A stretch of 64,000 nucleotides of DNA from Streptomyces sp. CBMA152. Its GTDB lineage: Bacteria; Actinomycetota; Actinomycetes; Streptomycetales; Streptomycetaceae. The position numbers and the translations under genes are program-made. The notes beneath the pieces are model-generated. The model was not told the DNA's origin. It did no database searches and saw only the letters and a list, made by a program, of their open reading frames with translations. The DNA is taken from NCBI RefSeq assembly GCF_014596475.1, contig NZ_MECJ01000029.1, positions 496,001 to 560,000 of the forward strand, written 5' to 3'. Positions 7,732-15,521 of this stretch are shown here, in pieces; position 1 is the first letter of the stretch; each line of letters starts with the position of its first letter.

Positions 7732-8580
7732 TTGCCTCCACACCCCTCTTCAAGCGTTCAGAAGGCCCGCGAGGACCTGGCCGGCCGTCTGCGCGACATC
7801 CGGAAGGACGCGGGAATCAGCGGGCGGGAGCTGGCTGTCAGGTGCGGCTGGTCGGAGTCGAAGTCGTCGCGCATCGAGAACGCCAGGACACCGCCGTCCG
7901 ACGCGGACATCAGAGCATGGTGCAGGGCCTGTGGAGCCGACGGCCAGGTCCCGGACCTGATCGCGGCGAACCGGCAGTCCTCCAACGCCCATGTTCAGTG
8001 GCGAAGGCTCCAGCGGAGCGGTCTGCGCCTCCTCCAGGAGTCCACAGGGGATCTCTATCAACGGACCGGAGTGTTTCGGGTCTACGTATCCGACGTGATC
8101 CCCGGTTTCCTCCAGACGCCCGGATACGCAGCCGCTCTGCTGTCGTCCATCGCGCGGTTCCGGGGAACCCCCGATGACGTGGGCGATGCCGTGACCGCCC
8201 GCATGAAGCGCAACGAGGTGTTGAGCAAAGGCGCGTGCCGGTTCTCGTTCGTCCTGGAGGAGTCGGTCCTGCGTCATCGGCTGTGCAGCGCCGAGACGAT
8301 GGCCGCACAGCTCGGCCAGGTGCTCGGGGCCATGGATCTCCCGCATGTCGCTGTAGGCATCATCCCGTTCGCAGCGCAGCGGACGGTGTGGCCCATGCCG
8401 ACTTTCACGATCTTCGATGACACCAGGGTGCACGCGGACACGCTGGATTCCGCTTCCACGCTCACACAGCCGAGCCAAGTGGAGCTGTACGAACGAGCCT
8501 TTCAGCGACTCTCGCAGGAGGCCCGCCGGGGCGCCGAGGCGCGCGCTCTTGTGGCGGAGGCATTGGCAGTCCTCGGCTAG
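7732..8580 (+). CDS. XRE regulator with DUF5753 (Scr1/WhiJ-like)
   Basis: 282 residues from TTG 7732 (MPPHPSSSVQKAREDLAGRLR), the start typical of this family; an upstream in-frame ATG lies inside the preceding gene. Residues about 12-70 form an HTH_XRE domain (LRDIRKDAGISGRELAVRCG, then SESKSSRIENARTPPSDADI). The rest is DUF5753 (VSDVIPGFLQTPGYAAALL, FVLEESVLRHRL, VAVGIIPFAAQR). Such proteins are DNA-binding regulators of development and antibiotic production, WhiJ and AbaA-cluster types being the reference. The start is 14 bp after the DUF6879 stop. Autoregulation through the TGCA-type sites upstream is plausible. Confidence 0.9.
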   Translation: MPPHPSSSVQKAREDLAGRLRDIRKDAGISGRELAVRCGWSESKSSRIENARTPPSDADIRAWCRACGADGQVPDLIAANRQSSNAHVQWRRLQRSGLRLLQESTGDLYQRTGVFRVYVSDVIPGFLQTPGYAAALLSSIARFRGTPDDVGDAVTARMKRNEVLSKGACRFSFVLEESVLRHRLCSAETMAAQLGQVLGAMDLPHVAVGIIPFAAQRTVWPMPTFTIFDDTRVHADTLDSASTLTQPSQVELYERAFQRLSQEARRGAEARALVAEALAVLG

Positions 8581-8591
8581 TCCGCGCCCCG

Positions 8592-9593
8592 TCAGGGGAT
8601 CAAGACCACCTTGCCCGTAGTCCCCCGCGTCTCCAGCGCCCGATGCGCCTCCGCCGCGTCCGCCAGGGGATAGCGCTGGACCGCCGGGCGGAGGCGGCCC
8701 GCTGCCGCTTCTGTCAGGGCGCGGGTTTCCAGGGTGCGGATCGGGTCGGGGCCGCCCGCTCGGGACAGCATCGTGGGGCCCAGGACGCTCTCCGACGTGA
8801 TGGCGCGCTCCGTCAGGTATTCCTCCGTGAACGTCAGGGGGCCGCCGTCGCGGATTCCCTCGCTCGACCAGCCGTAGATCAGGTGGCGGCCGCCGGGGCC
8901 CAGCAGGTCCACCGCCGCGCGGGCCGTGGGGCCGCCCACCGAGTCGAAGACGACTGTGGGGTTGGACGGGACGAACTCGCGTATCAAATCCGGCCAGTTG
9001 GGGAGCAGGTAGTCGATCGCCAGGTCCGCGCCGTTCTCCCGTACGCGTGCGGTCTTCGCGGGGCCGCCCGCCAGGCCCACCACCGTCGCGCCCGCGTTCT
9101 TCGCGTACTGCACCAGCAGGGTGCCGATGCCGCCCGCCGCCGCCAGGACGATGGCGACCGAGTCCGGGCCCAGGTCGGCGAACTGGACGATGCCCATCGT
9201 CGTACGGCCCGTGCCGATCATCGCCACGGCCTCGGCGGGGTCGAGGTTCGGGGGGATCTCGTGGAGCCTGGCGGCGTCGACGACGGCGAGTTCGGCGTAG
9301 CCGCCGGGCGCCATGCCGAGGTGGGCGACGACCTGCTTGCCGAGCCAGGCGGGGTCGGTGCCCTCGCCGAGCGCGTCGACCGTGCCCGCGACCTCGCGGC
9401 CGGGGACGGTCGGGAGGGTGGCGGGCGCGGGGTACGGGCCGGTCAGGCCCTCGCGCAGGGCCGTGTCGAGCAGATGCACCCCGGCCGCGGCGACGGCGAT
9501 CCGCACCTCGCCGGGGCCGGGGACGGGGTCCTCCGTCTTCTCGTACGTGAGGTTCGAGGCCGGGCCGAAGGCGTGGAGGCGGATCGCGTGCAT
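8592..9593 (-). CDS. zinc-type alcohol dehydrogenase / quinone oxidoreductase
   Basis: 333 residues from ATG 9593 (MHAIRLHAFGPASNLTYEKT). The N-terminal GroES-like domain has PGPGEVRIAVAAAGVHLLDTALREG and VPGREVAGTVDALGEG; the Rossmann domain has VLAAAGGIGTLLVQYAKNAGA (AxxGGxG, about 146-166) and VVFDSVGGPTARAAVDLLGPGG. There are no zinc-ligand cysteines, which fits the NADPH:quinone reductase branch (QOR/YhdH-like) of the MDR superfamily. A cytoplasmic NADPH-dependent reductase; substrate unknown. Convergent with the XRE gene with an 11-bp gap and no obvious terminator. Confidence 0.88.
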   Translation of the reverse strand: MHAIRLHAFGPASNLTYEKTEDPVPGPGEVRIAVAAAGVHLLDTALREGLTGPYPAPATLPTVPGREVAGTVDALGEGTDPAWLGKQVVAHLGMAPGGYAELAVVDAARLHEIPPNLDPAEAVAMIGTGRTTMGIVQFADLGPDSVAIVLAAAGGIGTLLVQYAKNAGATVVGLAGGPAKTARVRENGADLAIDYLLPNWPDLIREFVPSNPTVVFDSVGGPTARAAVDLLGPGGRHLIYGWSSEGIRDGGPLTFTEEYLTERAITSESVLGPTMLSRAGGPDPIRTLETRALTEAAAGRLRPAVQRYPLADAAEAHRALETRGTTGKVVLIP

Positions 9594-9669
9594 GGGGCTC
9601 ACCTTGCTCCTGTTGGTGGTGGTACGCCCCTTACCCTCCGACCTCAAGTGCGCTTGATGTCAAGCGGGG

Positions 9670-10836
9670 TCAAGCCGACTTGAGCGACGTCAGGCGCAGG
9701 CTCCGCACGGCCAGCGCCGCCGCCTCGATTCCGCTGGTGAACGCCACCTCCGAGAGGACTCCGGGCGCCGCGACCATGTCGCCCGCGACGTACACGCCGT
9801 GGCCGCGGTCGATCGCCGGGCGGTCGCGCCAGGTGGTGCCGGGGAGGTCGACCGCGCCCGTACGACCGGCCGCGAGCGCGTCGCGGCGCCACGCGACCCG
9901 CTGGCGCCAGCCCGCGAACGCGGCGTCGAGCAGCCGCTCCCCGCGCGCGACGCCGTCGGCCTTCGACTCGTGCGGGGCGATCGGGAACTGGGCCTGGAGC
10001 AGCTGGTGTCCGGCGGGGGCGAGGGTGCGGCCGTGGGCGGTGAAACGTTCGATCCAGCCGGGCGCCTCCAGGTCGGAGACGATGAACGGGTCGCCCCGGC
10101 GCGAGGTGAGCCCGAGGTCGAGCAGGGCGGTGCGGCCGCTCGTCCAGCGCAGCGAGTCGTCCCCGAGCAGCCGGCGGGCGGCGTCGAGCGAGGTGGCGAT
10201 GACGACGGGGCCGTGGTCGTCGGGAAGCGCGTCCACGCGCGCGGTGGTCTCCACCTGCACACCCAGCTCCCACGCGCGCGTGGCCATCCGCTCGACCAGC
10301 GCCCCCCAGCCGCCCACCGGATACCGGGCCTCCGGCGGCAGCGCGGCGGCCCGGTGCAGCCGTTCCTGGACGAACGCGGCGGAGAGCGAGCCCGGATCGT
10401 GGTGGAAGACCGCGACGGCGGCGTAGTGCGCGGCCGCGCGGGCCGCCTTGGCGCCGACGATCTGGGCCGCCCAGGAGGTGAAGTCCTGGTCCACCGGCGC
10501 GAGTTCCGGACTCTGCCGGGCCAGCTTGAGCAGGGCCAGCGGCGGGGTGTGGCGCAGGGTGCCGTCCCAGTGGAAGCGGAATCGCGCGGCTTCCAGCGGC
10601 GGTACGGAGGCGACCGGACCGAGCAGGCCGCGCCGTTTGAGCCAGGCCCAGTGCGGACCGCCGTTGTAGAGGGCGTGCGGACCGTCGTTGGTGAGGTAGG
10701 GCCCCTCGGCCGTACGCGCGCGTCCGCCCAGCGTGTGGTGCGACTCGTACAGGTTCACGCGTGCACCGGACTCGGCTGCGGTGATGGCCGCGGTGAGCCC
10801 GGCGAGGCCGCCGCCGATGACGGTGATCCGGTCCAT
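9670..10836 (-). CDS. phytoene-desaturase-like FAD/NAD(P)-binding protein
   Basis: 388 residues from ATG 10836, preceded by GGAGAG. N-terminal RITVIGGGLAGLTAAITAAESG with YESHHTLGGRARTA is the FAD-binding signature of the amine oxidase/carotenoid desaturase family, and GHGVYVAGDMVAAPGVLSEVAF near the C-terminus is its second FAD contact. It is shorter than true phytoene desaturases (about 500 residues), and no carotenoid genes lie nearby, so it is better called a family member of unknown substrate. Divergent from the pentapeptide-repeat gene. Confidence 0.85.
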   Translation of the reverse strand: MDRITVIGGGLAGLTAAITAAESGARVNLYESHHTLGGRARTAEGPYLTNDGPHALYNGGPHWAWLKRRGLLGPVASVPPLEAARFRFHWDGTLRHTPPLALLKLARQSPELAPVDQDFTSWAAQIVGAKAARAAAHYAAVAVFHHDPGSLSAAFVQERLHRAAALPPEARYPVGGWGALVERMATRAWELGVQVETTARVDALPDDHGPVVIATSLDAARRLLGDDSLRWTSGRTALLDLGLTSRRGDPFIVSDLEAPGWIERFTAHGRTLAPAGHQLLQAQFPIAPHESKADGVARGERLLDAAFAGWRQRVAWRRDALAAGRTGAVDLPGTTWRDRPAIDRGHGVYVAGDMVAAPGVLSEVAFTSGIEAAALAVRSLRLTSLKSA

Positions 10837-10965
10837 GCTGCTCTCCTGTCGCTGTACGGGCACTCACCGTTAGAGACGGAGAACGGTAGGTGGAATGTGA
10901 CAGGCGACTGAATGTGGCAGGTAAGGGGCGGGGCGGTTGTCAGTGGTGTGGTCCAGCATGGAGCC

Positions 10966-11634
10966 ATGGCGAAAAGGGCGAGGGAAGTGACGGCGGTGCG
11001 GCGACCGGAGGTGCGGCTGCCGCCGCTGGCGCCGCATGGTCCGGCGGAGCTGGAGACGGAAGGGGACTACGACGGGCTGGAGTTCCGCAACCTGGACCTG
11101 TCGGGCCAGGAGGGCAACGGATCGCGCTTCATGGACTGCGGTCTCTACGGCTGCGTCCTGGACGAGACCCGGCTCGCGGGCGCGCGCCTCATCGACTCGG
11201 TGCTCTCGGGTGTACGGGGCGTGGGCACCGACCTGTCCCGCGCGTCCCTGCGGGACGTGGAGATCCACGACGTCCGCATGGGCGGCATCCAGCTGCACGG
11301 TGCGGTCCTGGAGCGGGTCCTGATCCGCGGCGGCAAGATCGACTACCTCAACCTGCGGGACGCGGAGCTGCGGGACGTGGTCTTCGAGAACTGCGTGCTC
11401 TCGGAGCCGGACTTCGCCATGGCGCGCCTGGACCGCGTGGCGTTCGCGGGCTGCGAGCTGCGGCGGGCGGACTTCACGGGGACGCGGATGAAGGACGTGG
11501 ACCTGCGGGGTGCGGCGGTCCTGGACATCGCGCGGGGCGTGGACCGCCTGTCGGGTGCGGTGATCACGCCGACGCAGCTGGTGGATCTGGCGCCGGCGTT
11601 CGCGGCGGAGGTGGGGGTGCGGGTGGTGGGGTGA
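10966..11634 (+). CDS. pentapeptide repeat protein
   Basis: 222 residues from ATG 10966. From about residue 45 the sequence follows the A(D/N)LXX five-residue rhythm: LEFRNLDLSGQ, SRFMDCGLYGCVLDETRLAGARL, TDLSRASLRDVEIHDVRM, YLNLRDAELRDVVFENCVL, ADFTGTRMKDVDLRGA. This builds a right-handed quadrilateral beta-helix. Some members (MfpA, Qnr) mimic DNA and protect gyrase, but most streptomycete members are uncharacterised. No signal peptide. The last residues (ITPTQLVDLAPAFAAEVGV) resemble the non-repeat C-terminal cap seen in many actinobacterial homologues. Confidence 0.92.
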   Translation: MAKRAREVTAVRRPEVRLPPLAPHGPAELETEGDYDGLEFRNLDLSGQEGNGSRFMDCGLYGCVLDETRLAGARLIDSVLSGVRGVGTDLSRASLRDVEIHDVRMGGIQLHGAVLERVLIRGGKIDYLNLRDAELRDVVFENCVLSEPDFAMARLDRVAFAGCELRRADFTGTRMKDVDLRGAAVLDIARGVDRLSGAVITPTQLVDLAPAFAAEVGVRVVG

Positions 11635-11783
11635 CGTGGCTTTTGGGCGCGGTGTGCGGGCTGGGGCCGCGCCCGGGCTGGGTGCGGTGTGCCGTTGGCC
11701 CGGGCCCGGTGCTGGGTGCGGTGGGCTGGCCGCCCGGGCCCCGACCCGCGCTCGGCTCTGGCTGAGGTGCCGACCCCGTAGCG

Positions 11784-12302
11784 CTAGTCCGTCAGGCGGG
11801 GGAAGCGGGACTGGAGGGTCCAGATCACGGGGTTGTCGGCCAGGTCCTCGTGCATGTCCGTGAGGTCGGCGATCACGTCGTGGAGGAAGTCGCGGGCCTC
11901 GCGGCGCAGGAGGCGGTGGCTGAAGGTGAGCGGCGGCTCGTCGCCGGGCATCCAGTCGGCCTCCACGTCCACCCAGCCGAACCGTCGCTCGAACAGCATT
12001 CGGTCCGTGGACTCGGTGAAGTCGATCTCGGCGTACTGGGGCCTCGACGCGCGGCTGCCCCGGGGGTCGACGTCCAGTGCCTCGACGGTGTCGCACAGCG
12101 CCCAGGCGAAGTCGAGTACCGGGACCCATCCCCAGGCTGTGGATACTTCGCGGTCCGCGTTGGTGTCCGCGAGGTAGACGTCGCCGCAGAAGAGGTCGTG
12201 GCGCAGTGCGTGTACGTCCGCGCGGCGGTAGTCGGTCTGTGGGGGGTCGGGGAAGCGGTTGGAGAGGGAGTAGCCGATGTCGAGCACGGTCGATGGTCCC
12301 AC
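11784..12302 (-). CDS. conserved hypothetical protein
   Basis: 172 residues from GTG 12302; GTG 12287 is an alternative, and longer frames run into the repeat element and are rejected. It shows RRADVHALRHDLFCGDVYLADTNADREV, WVPVLDFAWALCDTVEAL and DFTESTDRMLFERRFGWVDVEADW, alternating beta-strand-like segments ending in a helical DFLHDVIADLTDMHEDL. It resembles an uncharacterised streptomycete DUF (possibly DUF7878; not certain). No membrane or export signal. It sits downstream of a large terminator-like hairpin, so it probably has its own promoter. Confidence 0.7.
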   Translation of the reverse strand: MGPSTVLDIGYSLSNRFPDPPQTDYRRADVHALRHDLFCGDVYLADTNADREVSTAWGWVPVLDFAWALCDTVEALDVDPRGSRASRPQYAEIDFTESTDRMLFERRFGWVDVEADWMPGDEPPLTFSHRLLRREARDFLHDVIADLTDMHEDLADNPVIWTLQSRFPRLTD

Positions 12303-12362
12303 GGATGGGGGTTGACCCCCTTCCGGAGCCCCCCCCGGGGTGCCGCCTGCGGCGGGCGGATT

Positions 12363-12637
12363 CCCCACCCCGCCCCTTCCCGAAAGCCCTGGGCGGGCGG
12401 CCGGGTTCTTTGTCTGGCCGCCGGTGGGGGCTTGTCGCGCAGTTCCCCGCGCCCCTAGGAGGGCCCGAAGGGCCCATTTAAGGGGCGCGGGGAACTGCGC
12501 GAGCAACCCAGCACGATCCGCAGACGAAGCGGGGTGCAGGGGCGCAGCCCCGCCTGGGGTCCGGGGCCCCGCCCCGGGAGACCGCCTTCACCCCCACCCA
12601 CCCCCGGAGGGTTTAGGGAAGGGGCGGGGTGGGGGAA
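12363..12637. repeat. composite GC-rich repeat element, copy 1
   Basis: Terminal boxes CCCCACCCCGCCCCTTCCC (from 12363) and, inverted, GGGAAGGGGCGGGGTGGGGG (ending 12636-12637) flank a core containing GGGGCGCGGGGAACTGCGCG (12482-12501) and its exact inverse at 12436-12455. The same boxes and core recur at 30602-30765, 47771-48000 and 59563-60028, with a half copy at 24716-24756. The element fills most of the 344-bp gap between the unknown gene and senR. Confidence 0.8.
12436..12501 (-). terminator. 21-bp perfect stem inside repeat copy 1
   Basis: Arms 12436-12456 and 12481-12501 are perfect inverses of 21 bp. The 24-nt loop holds a second hairpin, GGGCCC-GAA-GGGCCC (12461-12475). It lies downstream of senR on the minus strand and upstream of the next minus-strand gene, so it probably terminates the senS-senR transcript. 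Confidence 0.65.
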
Positions 12638-12646
12638 ACGCCCCCG

Positions 12647-13276
12647 TTACGGCAGCAGGCGCTGCTCCTTCGCCACTGACACCGCCCCCGCCCGCGTGTC
12701 CACCCCCAACTTCTCGTAGATCCGGCCCAGATGCGTCTTCACCGTCGCCTCGCTGATGAACAGCGCCCGCGCGATGTCGCGGTTGGCGAGGCCCTGGGAG
12801 AGCTGGGCCAGGATGTCGCGTTCGCGGGAGGTGAGCGCGGGACGGCCCGCACCCCGCATGCGTTCCATGACGCGGCTCGCCACCGGGGGCGACAACGTCG
12901 TACGTCCCTGCGCCGCCGCCCGGATCGCCGCGAACAGCTCCTCCGGGCGTTCGGCCTTCAGCAGATACCCCGTCGCCCCGGCCGCGATCGCCCGCGTGAT
13001 GTCCGCGTCCGTGTCGTACGTCGTCAGGACGAGCACCCGCACCCCCGTCGCCGAGATACGCCGCGTCGCCTCGACCCCGTCGATACCGGGGCCGAGTTGG
13101 AGGTCCATCAGCACCACGTCCGGCCGTTCCTTGGCGACGGCCGCCACCGCCTCCTCGCCGCTCCCCGCCTCCCCGACCACCTCGATGTCGGGCTCGCTGC
13201 CGAGCAGGGCGAGCAGTCCGGCCCGTACGACCGCGTGGTCGTCGCACAGCAGGATCCGAATCCGTACGGGGTTCAC
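12647..13276 (-). CDS. senR: NarL/LuxR response regulator SenR
   Basis: 209 residues from GTG 13276. The receiver domain (1-120) has the acidic pair DD in LLCDDHAVVRAGL, the phospho-acceptor VVLMDLQLGPGIDG (Asp about 58) and the Thr/Lys switch TTYDTDAD/YLLKAE. The C-terminal LuxR HTH has LTSRERDILAQLSQGLANRDIARALFISEATVKTHLGRIYEKLG. It overlaps the upstream kinase gene by four bases, so it is the cognate regulator. The kinase-regulator pair divergent from an HbpS-like gene reproduces the SenS/SenR/HbpS redox- and haem-sensing system of S. reticuli, hence the symbol; the assignment rests on context. Confidence 0.88.
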   Translation of the reverse strand: MNPVRIRILLCDDHAVVRAGLLALLGSEPDIEVVGEAGSGEEAVAAVAKERPDVVLMDLQLGPGIDGVEATRRISATGVRVLVLTTYDTDADITRAIAAGATGYLLKAERPEELFAAIRAAAQGRTTLSPPVASRVMERMRGAGRPALTSRERDILAQLSQGLANRDIARALFISEATVKTHLGRIYEKLGVDTRAGAVSVAKEQRLLP

Positions 13277-14568
13277 AACCGTTCCTCCGGCTCAGAAACA
13301 GAATCAGGCTCCAACGGGATCGACGCCGACAGCACCGCCCCTTCCCCCGGCGCCGACTCCACCGTCAGGCTGCCCCCGAGCTGCCGCACCCGCGCCCGCA
13401 TCGCGGGCAGCCCGTGGCCCCGACCAGCACGGCCGCCTCCGGCCTCCGGCACCACGAACCCGCGGCCGTCGTCGGCGACGTCCAGCACGATCTGGTCACC
13501 CAGATAGGTCAACGTGAGCGCGGCCGTCTGCGCGCCCGCGTGCTCGCGTACGTTCGCCAGCGCCCCCTGCGCGATCCGCAGCAGCGCGGACTCCACGCGG
13601 TCGGGGAGGGTGGTGGGTGTTCCGTCGACGTGCAGTCGTACGAGAAGACCCGCCGCGGAACCGGCCGCCTCCGACTCCCGCGTCGCCAGTGACCGCAGCG
13701 CCTCCGGCAGGCTTCCGCCCGCCGCGAGCTCCGCGGGGGCGAGGTCGTGGACGAAGCGGCGGGCCTCGGCGAGGCTGCGTTCGGCGATCGACTCGGCCGT
13801 ACGGACATGGCGGCGGGCGGCCACCGGGTCGGACTCCCAGACGCGTTCCGACGCCTGGAGCAGCATCTGCTGGCTGGACAGGCCCTGGGCGAGCGTGTCG
13901 TGGATCTCCATCGACAGGCGCTGGCGCTCGGCGAGGGTGCCTTCGCGGCGCTCGGTGGCGGCCAGTTCGCGCCGGGTGCGCAGCAGGTCGTCGATGAGCA
14001 GGCGCTGGCGGTCCGCCTGGCGCTGCATATGGACGAACACGGCGGTGGCGACGGCCGCGACGGCGGGCGGGGCGAACACGAGGTTCGGGTCGAAACCGTC
14101 GGCCAGCATCAGCTGCGCGGCCACGACGAACGCGGTCAGGAGGCCGACGAGGACGAGCGCGGCCCGGGTCGGCAGGGTCCGCAGCCCCGTGTAGAACAGC
14201 GGCACCGCGCACCACGCGAAACTCGGCGCGAGCACGACCAGGACCATCCAGACCGCCACCACCACCCCGAGCCACACCGACCGCCGCCCGGGCGTCGGCC
14301 GCGTCCCCGGAGCCGACGCCAGTACGTACGCCGGGCCCAGTACGTACAACACCGCCAGCGCGACCGAGAGCGCGATGATCCACGGGGTGCGGGGGTCGCC
14401 GGGGTGGCGGATCAGGAAGCGGGCGAGCGAGGCGGCGAGGAGGAGGAAGAAGGCGGCGTGCATGACGGCGGGCAGCCAGCGTTCGTCGGCGGCCGTCGTC
14501 CCGATGCCGTCGGTCCCCACACTCGCCTCCCGCCTTTGACCTGCGCGTACGTACGCATCCGTACTCAT
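13273..14568 (-). CDS. senS: sensor histidine kinase SenS
   Basis: About 431 residues from ATG 14568; GC-rich in-frame extension further upstream is rejected. Four to five N-terminal membrane helices (AAFFLLLAASLARFLI, WIIALSVALAVLYVLG, LGVVVAVWMVLVVLAPSFA, ALVLVGLLTAFVVAAQLML) are followed by a coiled linker and HisKA_3 with the phospho-acceptor in LSMEIHDTLAQGLSSQQ. The HATPase_c domain shows DVADDGRGF and GHGLPAMRARVRQLGG. In S. reticuli, SenS autophosphorylation is modulated by extracellular HbpS during haem or oxidative stress. The start is 124 bp from hbpS across a divergent promoter containing a perfect palindrome. Confidence 0.85.
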   Translation of the reverse strand: MSTDAYVRAGQRREASVGTDGIGTTAADERWLPAVMHAAFFLLLAASLARFLIRHPGDPRTPWIIALSVALAVLYVLGPAYVLASAPGTRPTPGRRSVWLGVVVAVWMVLVVLAPSFAWCAVPLFYTGLRTLPTRAALVLVGLLTAFVVAAQLMLADGFDPNLVFAPPAVAAVATAVFVHMQRQADRQRLLIDDLLRTRRELAATERREGTLAERQRLSMEIHDTLAQGLSSQQMLLQASERVWESDPVAARRHVRTAESIAERSLAEARRFVHDLAPAELAAGGSLPEALRSLATRESEAAGSAAGLLVRLHVDGTPTTLPDRVESALLRIAQGALANVREHAGAQTAALTLTYLGDQIVLDVADDGRGFVVPEAGGGRAGRGHGLPAMRARVRQLGGSLTVESAPGEGAVLSASIPLEPDSVSEPEERL

Positions 14569-14594
14569 CCTGACCCGGCCGGGCCACCCCCGCA

Positions 14595-14610
14595 TCAACC
14601 GATCGGTTGA
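14595..14610. promoter_or_regulatory. perfect palindrome in senS-hbpS promoter region
   Basis: TCAACCGATCGGTTGA is a perfect 16-bp palindrome between the divergent senS and hbpS starts, flanked by CCACCCC (14584-14590) and GGGGTGG (14611-14617). It is a candidate operator for SenR or another regulator of both transcripts. Confidence 0.5.
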
Positions 14611-14691
14611 GGGGTGGGTCCACCGGTACGGGAGCGGGGACGAGCCGGTACGCCGACGGGGTGAGGCGGGGGCCGGGCCCAGGATCGAAGC

Positions 14692-15246
14692 ATGGACACG
14701 AACCGCATCACCAGCCGTAACAAGAAGATCCTCGTCGGCGCGCTCGCCGCGGCCGCCCTCGGCGCCGGAACCTTCGGCGCGGTCAGCGCCACCGCCGCGC
14801 CCGCGAAGACCGGTGCCGCAGCCGACCCCGCACCCCGCGACCTCACCACCTCCACCCACCTCACCGTCGACGCCGCCATGAAGGCCGCCGACGCCGCCCT
14901 CGACGCGGCCCGGCAGGACAACCAGCGCGTCTCCGTCGCGGTCGTCGACCGGAACGGCAACACCGTCGTCACCCTGCGCGGGGACGGGGCCGGCCCGCAG
15001 TCGTACGAGTCGGCCGGGCGCAAGGCGTACACGGCCGTCTCCTGGAACGCCCCCACGTCGGTTCTGGCGGGTCGCCTCGCCCAGGCCCCGAACCTCAAGG
15101 ACATCCCCGGCACCCTCTTCCTCGCGGGCGGCGCACCCGTCCAGGCGAAGGGCGCCCCGATCGCGGGCATCGGCGTGGCCGGGGCCCCGAGCGGCGACCT
15201 CGACGAGAAGTACGCCAAGGCGGGCGTGGCGGCCCTCACCAAGTAG
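14692..15246 (+). CDS. hbpS: secreted haem-binding protein HbpS (GlcG/DUF336 family)
   Basis: 184 residues from ATG 14692. The signal peptide has a basic start and hydrophobic core (ILVGALAAAALGAGTFGAV) with likely cleavage at SATAA-PA. The mature part is a GlcG/HbpS fold: LTVDAAMKAADAALDAARQ, VSVAVVDRNGNTVVTLRGDG, SYESAGRKAYTAVSWN, GAPIAGIGVAGAPSGDLDEKYAKAGV. In S. reticuli, HbpS is an extracellular oligomer that binds haem and iron and signals through SenS. The neighbouring senS-senR and the family length support the same role here. The ligand residues were not aligned, so haem binding is inferred. Confidence 0.85.
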   Translation: MDTNRITSRNKKILVGALAAAALGAGTFGAVSATAAPAKTGAAADPAPRDLTTSTHLTVDAAMKAADAALDAARQDNQRVSVAVVDRNGNTVVTLRGDGAGPQSYESAGRKAYTAVSWNAPTSVLAGRLAQAPNLKDIPGTLFLAGGAPVQAKGAPIAGIGVAGAPSGDLDEKYAKAGVAALTK

Positions 15247-15298
15247 CCCGCCCGGGCCGGGGCCACCCCGACCCCGGCCCCCACACCCTGCCCACAGC

Positions 15299-15392
15299 CA
15301 CCACGTGGCGCGCCCACCCCGCACCCGGGCCCCACACCCCGCGCACCACGGGGCTCGGGCACGCCCCCACACCCCGGCCACCACGTGGCGCG
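15299..15392. repeat. C-rich repeats with CCACGTGG palindromes
   Basis: The 275-bp gap between hbpS and the M1 peptidase gene is degenerate C-rich sequence. CCACCACGTGGCGCG occurs at 15299-15313 and again at 15378-15392. No coding potential on either strand. Confidence 0.5.
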
Positions 15393-15521
15393 AGCCCCCG
15401 CACCCCGGATCCACCGCCCCCCACTCCGGGGCAAGGGCACCCGACCCCCGCCCCCCAACCTCCAACCGCCCCGCCCCCGGGGCCCGGGCACCCCGCCCCC
15501 CACCCCCGTAAGATCGACCGC

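Noticed and set aside
14569..15465. N-terminal extension of senS to 730 residues
   Set aside because: The extra 299 residues are antisense to hbpS and lack any domain; the membrane helices begin after ATG 14568.
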